Made by a program: the position numbers and the translations under genes
Origin: an uncultured Helicobacter sp.
GTDB lineage: Bacteria; Campylobacterota; Campylobacteria; Campylobacterales; Helicobacteraceae
NCBI GenBank assembly: GCA_944325475.1
Contig: CALVAF010000018.1
Span: forward strand, 1 to 11,563
DNA: 11,563 nucleotides
Direction: 5' to 3'
In this document: positions 6,247 to 11,563 of the stretch, piece by piece
How the letters are laid out: each line of letters opens with the position of its first letter
How positions within the stretch are numbered: position 1 is the first letter of the stretch
Notes under the pieces: generated by a model
Databases searched by the model: none
What the model was told of the DNA's origin: nothing
The model's input: only the letters and a program-made list of their open reading frames with translations

Positions 6247-8391
6247 CTACTCCAAAATCCGCACCAACCCCAATTCCACCTTGTTTTTATTTAGCGATAG
6301 CACTTCAACCTCCACGCTATCCCCCTCTTTTAGCACATCACAAGCCCTCTGCTCACGATTGCTAGTGATTTTTGAGACATGCAACAGCCCATCATACCCC
6401 TTAGGTAGCTCCACAAACGCCCCAAACTCCACGATTTTTTTAACCTTCCCTTGATAAACATCACCGATTCTATAAATATCTTGAGGGTTTTTAATGATTT
6501 TCAAAATATGCTCTCTAGCCGCTTCCACCTTTTCTTTATTGCTTCCACTAACCTTCACTTCACCATTTTCACGATTCAAATCCACTGCGACACTGAATTT
6601 CTCGATGATTTCCTTAATCGTCCTACCCGCCTGCCCGATAACATCAATAATTTTGCTAGGGTCGATAAAAAAGATCTGCGAACTTGGCAGCACCGCCTCA
6701 TTAAGCACGATTTTCGCCCTAGCCTCTTCCATTAAATCCAAAATGTGATTCCTCGCCTCTTTAGCCTGAATCAAAGCCTTTTGCAGCACCTCGCTTTTAA
6801 GCCCACCAAGCTTAATATCCATCTGCATAGCAGTAATCCCCTTCCTAGAACCCGCCACCTTAAAATCCATATCACCATCATGATCCTCTAACCCTATAAT
6901 ATCCGTCAAAACCGCATATTTCTCGCCTTCACACACAAGCCCCATCGCAATCCCAGCAATCAAACTCGTACAATTAATCCCCGCAGCAGCCAATGCCAAA
7001 GATCCCCCACAAACCGTCGCCATAGAAGAGGAGCCATTAGATTCTAAGATTTCAGAAACAAGGCGAATTGTCTTTAAATCCCCATTAATCACACTTGCTT
7101 CAAGCGCCCTTTTGGCTAGATTCCCATGCCCAAGCTCTCTCCTGCTTGGTGCAGAAACACTACTTGCTTCCCCAACACTAAAGGGTGGAAAATTATAATG
7201 CACCATAAAACGCTCTTTAGCAGGCGCTTTATCGGTGAGTAGTTCATAGCTCTGTGCGTCCATTTCTCCACCCAAAGTCGCCACAACCAAAGCCTGTGTC
7301 TGCCCCCGCGTGAAAAGCACACTAGCATGGGCATTGGGCAAGAAATTTGTCTCAATACTGATAGGACGCACCTCTTCCAATGCTCTACCATCGGCTCTTT
7401 TAGATTCTTCTAAAATCATTCTACGAATTATCTCTCGCTTGATTTCTAGCACACTCTCTTGCACCCGCTTTTCAAGCAATTCTGTGTCTTGTGGATACGT
7501 TTTCTCCCATTCTTTTTGAATTTTTTTTGCAAACCCATGCAAAAGGCTTTGCCGCTCCGTCTTTGAGAGACTTTGGATAATACCTCTTAGCTCCTGCAAA
7601 TGTGAATTTTTAATGTATTCTATAATCTCTCTAGAAACAAAATCTTTTCGTCTTCCTTCCAAAATAATTGGCTTTTTCACAAAAGGCTTAAATAATTCTT
7701 CAAAAGACTGGCTTCGCTGCAAAATCGCCCTCTTAGCCATTTCCAAAGCCTCCATCATTTCTTCTTCACTAAGCTCATTAGCGCTAAACTCGGCATTTTC
7801 TTCAATTACAACCCCACCAAAGCTCCGCATTTCAATCATCAATAAATCTTCATTCACACCACTTACAAACAAATCTAGCGAACTCTCTTCAAGAACACTT
7901 AAACTAGGATTAATCACAAACTCGCCATTAATCCTGCCAATTCGCACTGCACTCACTGGAAAATTAAGCGGAATCTCACTCACATAAAGTGCCGCGCTGG
8001 CTACATTTAACGCTAAAAGCTGCAAATCAGCGTCCTCATCGGCACTCAAAATCATGAGTGTAATTTGTGTGGGATAGCAATAATCTTTTGGAAAAAGAGG
8101 TCGTAAGCTCCTATCCACAATCCTCGCACTAAGTGTCTCAAAATCCCCGGGCTTTGATTCTCGCTTGACATAGCCACCCGGGAATTTCCCTGCTGCATAG
8201 GCTTTTTCAATATACTGCACCGTAAGGGGCAAAAAATCTTCTTCCACAATCTCCTGTGAATCAATAGCAATCGTTGCTAAAATAGCATTATTCCCACTTT
8301 GTAGATACACACTACCACTGCATTGCTTTGCAAATTTATCAAAAATATATTTTTCTTCTTTTCCTAAAAACGACAAAATCACTTGTCCCAT
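6247..8391 (-). CDS. pnp: Polynucleotide phosphorylase, 714 aa
   Basis: 3'-to-5' phosphorolytic exoribonuclease (RNA + phosphate to nucleoside diphosphates), a trimeric cytoplasmic enzyme of mRNA decay. Domains in order: first RNase PH-like domain (about 1-215, with YIEKAYAAGKFPGGYVKRE), linker helices, second catalytic RNase PH domain (about 330-550), KH domain (about 570-630, IIDVIGQAGRTIKEI; GQAG where E. coli has GKGG) and S1 domain (about 640-712, GDVYQGKVKKIVEFGAFVEL). Asp497 and Asp503 in TDIIGLEDHDGD correspond to the E. coli metal-binding aspartates. Length is normal. AAGGAG five bases before the ATG, partly overlapping the end of the upstream gene, fixes the start. Last gene of the lptD operon; the usual rpsO partner is not adjacent. 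Confidence 0.98.
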   Translation of the reverse strand: MGQVILSFLGKEEKYIFDKFAKQCSGSVYLQSGNNAILATIAIDSQEIVEEDFLPLTVQYIEKAYAAGKFPGGYVKRESKPGDFETLSARIVDRSLRPLFPKDYCYPTQITLMILSADEDADLQLLALNVASAALYVSEIPLNFPVSAVRIGRINGEFVINPSLSVLEESSLDLFVSGVNEDLLMIEMRSFGGVVIEENAEFSANELSEEEMMEALEMAKRAILQRSQSFEELFKPFVKKPIILEGRRKDFVSREIIEYIKNSHLQELRGIIQSLSKTERQSLLHGFAKKIQKEWEKTYPQDTELLEKRVQESVLEIKREIIRRMILEESKRADGRALEEVRPISIETNFLPNAHASVLFTRGQTQALVVATLGGEMDAQSYELLTDKAPAKERFMVHYNFPPFSVGEASSVSAPSRRELGHGNLAKRALEASVINGDLKTIRLVSEILESNGSSSMATVCGGSLALAAAGINCTSLIAGIAMGLVCEGEKYAVLTDIIGLEDHDGDMDFKVAGSRKGITAMQMDIKLGGLKSEVLQKALIQAKEARNHILDLMEEARAKIVLNEAVLPSSQIFFIDPSKIIDVIGQAGRTIKEIIEKFSVAVDLNRENGEVKVSGSNKEKVEAAREHILKIIKNPQDIYRIGDVYQGKVKKIVEFGAFVELPKGYDGLLHVSKITSNREQRACDVLKEGDSVEVEVLSLNKNKVELGLVRILE

Positions 8392-8400
8392 CTTTACTCC

Positions 8401-9078
8401 TTATGTTTGCAGGGTTGCAAAAATCTCTTCAATCATCACAGATTGCACTGCTGGATAATCCTTGTAATAATACCCAATATCCACAAAATTGTTAGATTTA
8501 TAAAGACAAAACACCCCATCTGTAACCTCTTCCATCACCTTAGCAACCTCTGCTGGTGCCACTGGCGTAGCAAAATAAATCGTTTTTGCCTGCAAGGTCG
8601 TCACAGATTTTATCGCAGCAAGTGCTGTCAAACCGCTATCAATCCCATCATCAACCAACAAAACACGCTTGTTTTTTAATGAAATGAGTGGATTGCCTTT
8701 ACGATATTGGTAGATTAACGGAAGCATTTTATCCTCATACTGCCGCTGCACTTCCCCATAAATATAATCCAAGCTAATCTCAAAAGAACGCACCAATTCA
8801 TCGCTAATAACAACATCATGAGTTTCTGTTGCCATAGCAATTTCACATTCTGGATTATTAGGTGCTAAAATGGGGGAAGTAAAAAGAAATGCTAGAGGTG
8901 CTTTAATCGCCTTAGCTAGTGAGTTAGCAAGTAAAATCCCCTCAAACGAAATCCCAACTACAATGCAATCTCGCTTTTCAAAAAAGCTAAGCGGCATATT
9001 ATTCAGTAGCTTTTGGAGCGCATCATTGCGGTTTTCAAATAACGCCTTACGCATCAAAGAATGTGTCATGCTACCCAT
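8401..9078 (-). CDS. Phosphoribosyltransferase-domain protein, 225 aa
   Basis: Cytoplasmic type I phosphoribosyltransferase-fold protein. The PRPP-binding loop is clear at residues 139-152 (VLLVDDGIDSGLTA; the common form is VLLVDDGIATG). VVGISFEGILLANSLA at 40-55 is the flexible-loop and first strand region. The substrate cannot be told from sequence; it resembles the conserved hypothetical PRTases next to lptD and pnp in H. pylori (HP1214-like). I chose the ATG preceded by a full AAGGAGG five bases away rather than an ATG seven codons earlier, which would overlap lptD and lack a binding site. Ten bases after lptD and nine before pnp, so it is in the same operon. Confidence 0.88.
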   Translation of the reverse strand: MGSMTHSLMRKALFENRNDALQKLLNNMPLSFFEKRDCIVVGISFEGILLANSLAKAIKAPLAFLFTSPILAPNNPECEIAMATETHDVVISDELVRSFEISLDYIYGEVQRQYEDKMLPLIYQYRKGNPLISLKNKRVLLVDDGIDSGLTALAAIKSVTTLQAKTIYFATPVAPAEVAKVMEEVTDGVFCLYKSNNFVDIGYYYKDYPAVQSVMIEEIFATLQT

Positions 9079-9088
9079 TAATTCCTCC

Positions 9089-11230
9089 TTAATTAGCAAT
9101 CTTCACATCGCTGCTTAAAAGCGGGATAAATTCAATAGTAAATAAAACATACTTATCATCACGCGCCTCTGCCCCTCGTGAAGTTAGCATTGGATAGATT
9201 TCACTTACATACTTTACCCCAAAGGAAAAACACCGAATCTGGGTGCTTATGCCAACTTGCCAAGTCTTAAGATAATGTTCTTTGTAATCATAACCCACAT
9301 TTGCAAACAAATCAAAGCTTTCAAACTCCCTTCTAAACCCTGCATTGATATAGTTTGCCTCGCCAAACCTACCCTCTATCAAGTTTTGTTGTGCGAAATC
9401 CTCACGCATAAAATGCCCAAAAAACGCATTCACATAATCACCCTCATACCTCACTTGGTTTGTTGATTCTGAAATTCTAGAATGCTGGTGCGAATAAAAA
9501 ATATCGCTCAGAAAACTCCAACGTGTATCAAAAAAGTATCGAATCTCATTTTCTAACTCACCTAGCTCCTCCCTATTGCTTTCAAAATAAAAAGACTGCT
9601 CCATTTTGTGAGATAAAATCAAGGAATTATCCAAAGTATAAAAATGCTGTTTCCCACTCACTCTAAATTCCTGCCTATCGCCTGGCAAAGTAAAAAAAGT
9701 TGTGAAATCCCCCTCTTTATGCTCAAAACCGGGCAAAATATACTCCGCTTCCAAGCTAAGGGTATGCCCAAAAGTATCATATTTTTTGACCAAATCCGTA
9801 TTGGCTTTGATTTGATAATACTGACTTATATACCTACCATTTTGCAAATCCATACCCCAACTTTCATTAAAATAATCCACGCTTGTGCCATAAAAAACAG
9901 GCGAGAGAGAGACATTAACAAAATCATCAAACAAACTTTGGCTGTAAATAAGAGGTAATTGCGCTTCTTGCTGAATTGCCCGATAGCCAATGGGGCGCGT
10001 GAAGTGATTAGCTCGATAATCAAAAGAATAATAAAGATTGTCTAATAAAATATTATCAATTTGTCGATGGTATTGAATCTGTGGTAAAGCTTGCAAAGTA
10101 TTGGCATTACTTGTTTGTTCCAAATTAGAATAATACCTTGCAGAAAATCCCAAATAATCCTTGCTACTTTTGAGATAATAATTCAGTCTTGAAGTGAGGA
10201 GATTCCCCTGTAAATCTGCGATATTACGTATGTCCTCATTTTGCAGTCTAAAATAATCAATATCTGAAATTTGCGAAATATCAACATGCAAACCATCTTC
10301 ATAAAAATAATTTGATTCCTTAGCAAACAAATTCTCACGTTCGTATTTTAGTTGTAATCCATAATGGTTGCGATTTTCCAAATCATAAGTTTGCTGGTAG
10401 GATTTACTATTCCCAAAAAAACCAAAATTCGCCCACAAAATCTCATCTTTGTCATCAATAAATCGGAATTCATTAAAAAATCCACCACCTCTTTTAGCAC
10501 GAATCTGTGGTGTGAAAGTCATATCCCAATTATCCTTTGGAGCTATGAAAATAGGTTGGGAATACACAAAGCCATCATCGCCAGAATTTCCAACGATAGG
10601 ATAAAGTAATCCAGATTTTCTTTTATACCCCATCGAAAAAGACAGATAGGGGAGATAAAGCACTGGCACATCATAAATGCAAAGACGCGGATGCCAAATG
10701 GTTAGCCATGCATCATTGGCATCATACTGCCCCTCTTTAGCCTTGATTTTCCAAATCGGATTATTCACATTGCAAGTTGAAATATTGGCATCTTTGAGCT
10801 GATAGATATTATTATTAAATTCGGCATTTTGAGAATCCACCCACAAGCCACTTTCAGAATCCTGCAAATAAAATGGCTCTAGAAACGAATAATCTTCTTG
10901 CAGCTTAACTTTGACTTCTTCAGACTTCAAATAAAGCGAGTTACCTTTATACGCATTGACATTCCCACTTAGCACAATCTCTTGATTTTGCGTGTCATAA
11001 ACTGCCTTATTTGCTGTGACAAAATAATCAAGATTGATAACCGTTACATGCCCTTTACCAATGATTTGGGTTTTTCCATACTCCATATCATCAGCGAGAA
11101 ATTCAAAAATTGATTCTTGTTGGTTGTTAAATTGCTTGATTGCTGCTCTTGCTTCCACATCATTTGGAACTAAAGCCAAAGCCGTCATCACACTGAATGC
11201 GTAAGCTCCCCTTTTCATCATTGCTAGCAT
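9089..11230 (-). CDS. lptD: LPS-assembly protein LptD (OstA/Imp), 713 aa
   Basis: Outer-membrane beta-barrel that inserts lipopolysaccharide into the outer leaflet with LptE. A signal peptide is visible from Met5 (MKRGAYAFSVMTALALVPN) with a likely AxA cleavage site after Ala29. Residues about 40-140 are the periplasmic LptA-like beta-jellyroll (FLADDMEYGKTQIIGKGHVT). The LptD signature follows: STCNV (151-155), VPVLYLPYLSF (188-198) and KRKSGLLYP (203-211). From about 215 onward the alternating aromatic strands form the barrel. Only three Cys are present: 153, 184 and 667. Cys153 matches E. coli Cys173, and Cys667 matches one of the C-terminal CC pair. The ATG directly follows the upstream stop without a good binding site, so translation is coupled; Met4 or Met5 are alternative starts. 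Confidence 0.95.
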   Translation of the reverse strand: MLAMMKRGAYAFSVMTALALVPNDVEARAAIKQFNNQQESIFEFLADDMEYGKTQIIGKGHVTVINLDYFVTANKAVYDTQNQEIVLSGNVNAYKGNSLYLKSEEVKVKLQEDYSFLEPFYLQDSESGLWVDSQNAEFNNNIYQLKDANISTCNVNNPIWKIKAKEGQYDANDAWLTIWHPRLCIYDVPVLYLPYLSFSMGYKRKSGLLYPIVGNSGDDGFVYSQPIFIAPKDNWDMTFTPQIRAKRGGGFFNEFRFIDDKDEILWANFGFFGNSKSYQQTYDLENRNHYGLQLKYERENLFAKESNYFYEDGLHVDISQISDIDYFRLQNEDIRNIADLQGNLLTSRLNYYLKSSKDYLGFSARYYSNLEQTSNANTLQALPQIQYHRQIDNILLDNLYYSFDYRANHFTRPIGYRAIQQEAQLPLIYSQSLFDDFVNVSLSPVFYGTSVDYFNESWGMDLQNGRYISQYYQIKANTDLVKKYDTFGHTLSLEAEYILPGFEHKEGDFTTFFTLPGDRQEFRVSGKQHFYTLDNSLILSHKMEQSFYFESNREELGELENEIRYFFDTRWSFLSDIFYSHQHSRISESTNQVRYEGDYVNAFFGHFMREDFAQQNLIEGRFGEANYINAGFRREFESFDLFANVGYDYKEHYLKTWQVGISTQIRCFSFGVKYVSEIYPMLTSRGAEARDDKYVLFTIEFIPLLSSDVKIAN

Positions 11231-11563
11231 TTAGAGACTAACCACAATCGTTTTTGCAAACTTATCATGCAAGGCTTGTTTGATTCTATTTTCAAATACA
11301 AATAAAAAAGGTAGCCACATCAAAACTTCGCTCAAAAGTCTAAAAAATGACCGCATAAACGCCTGTACCATTTTGGGATTATCAAGTAACTCCACTTCCA
11401 TTACGCGAATACGCACCACCATTTTTCCAATACTTGCCCCATAAAAATATACAAACAGCCATTGATAAACTATCTTAATCACATATAAAGCTGCCCATGA
11501 GCTTGAAACAATGCTTAACACTGCCTCTGTATCCTGCACATTTTGCATGATTCTATCCCAATT
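11231..11563 (-). CDS. RDD-family membrane protein (5' end outside window)
   Basis: The C-terminal 110 codons of an RDD-domain inner-membrane protein. The frame is open to the right edge (NWDRIMQNVQDTE), so an internal ATG at 11548 is probably not the start; the N-terminal helix carrying the Arg-Asp-Asp positions lies outside. Present are a membrane segment (SWAALYVIKIVYQWLFVYFY), the loop GASIGKMVVRIRVM, a second segment (LSEVLMWLPFLFVF) and the closing LHDKFAKTIVV, all typical of the family, whose molecular role is poorly defined (transport proposed for some). Its TAA touches the lptD ATG, so it is upstream in the same operon. Confidence 0.88.
   Translation of the reverse strand, partial: NWDRIMQNVQDTEAVLSIVSSSWAALYVIKIVYQWLFVYFYGASIGKMVVRIRVMEVELLDNPKMVQAFMRSFFRLLSEVLMWLPFLFVFENRIKQALHDKFAKTIVVSL

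Noticed and set aside
6120..6365. Plus-strand ORF starting MLKIYSKLSDISIKK
   Set aside because: No ribosome binding site, and nearly half overlaps the 3' end of pnp on the other strand.

Overview
The window looks like a piece of an enterohepatic-type Helicobacter chromosome (Campylobacterota). The evidence is the low-GC sequence, the gene block RDD protein - lptD - phosphoribosyltransferase - pnp (as I recall, similar to the H. pylori region around HP1213-HP1216), a ybgC + DUF493 pair like HP0496/HP0495, and a RibBA whose GTP cyclohydrolase II half has lost its zinc and catalytic motifs. I infer the genus from gene content and protein character; I ran no search.

Region 1 (1-3590, mostly minus strand) is accessory and visibly more A+T-rich. 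It holds a tightly packed three-gene operon: a lipoprotein, a 608-residue lipase with a GHSLGG nucleophile elbow, and a hypothetical protein running off the left edge. The lipoprotein and lipase overlap by ATGA, and the lipase stop touches the next start. Upstream lie wrecks of related genes: a frame-matched fragment of a second copy of the lipoprotein, a small membrane-protein gene with an internal stop and no start, and a 41-codon ORF coupled to it by another ATGA overlap. This resembles a decaying array of toxic-effector and immunity genes, but that function is inference.

Region 2 (3591-4856) is a small housekeeping patch. It has ybgC (hotdog thioesterase) and a DUF493 gene on the plus strand. 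Facing them on the minus strand are tRNA-Gln(TTG) and an initiator tRNA-Met(CAT), driven by a textbook TTGACA-17-TATAAT promoter.

Region 3 (4857-6246) is ribBA on the plus strand behind its own TATAAT box, followed by about 360 bases that hold the remains of a small frameshifted ORF and a 9-bp inverted repeat.

Region 4 (6247-11563, minus strand) is a tight operon read from the right: the end of an RDD-family membrane protein, lptD (outer-membrane LPS insertion), a phosphoribosyltransferase-like protein and pnp (polynucleotide phosphorylase). Gaps are 0, 10 and 9 bases. The gene order is ordinary for the group; the unusual material is in region 1.
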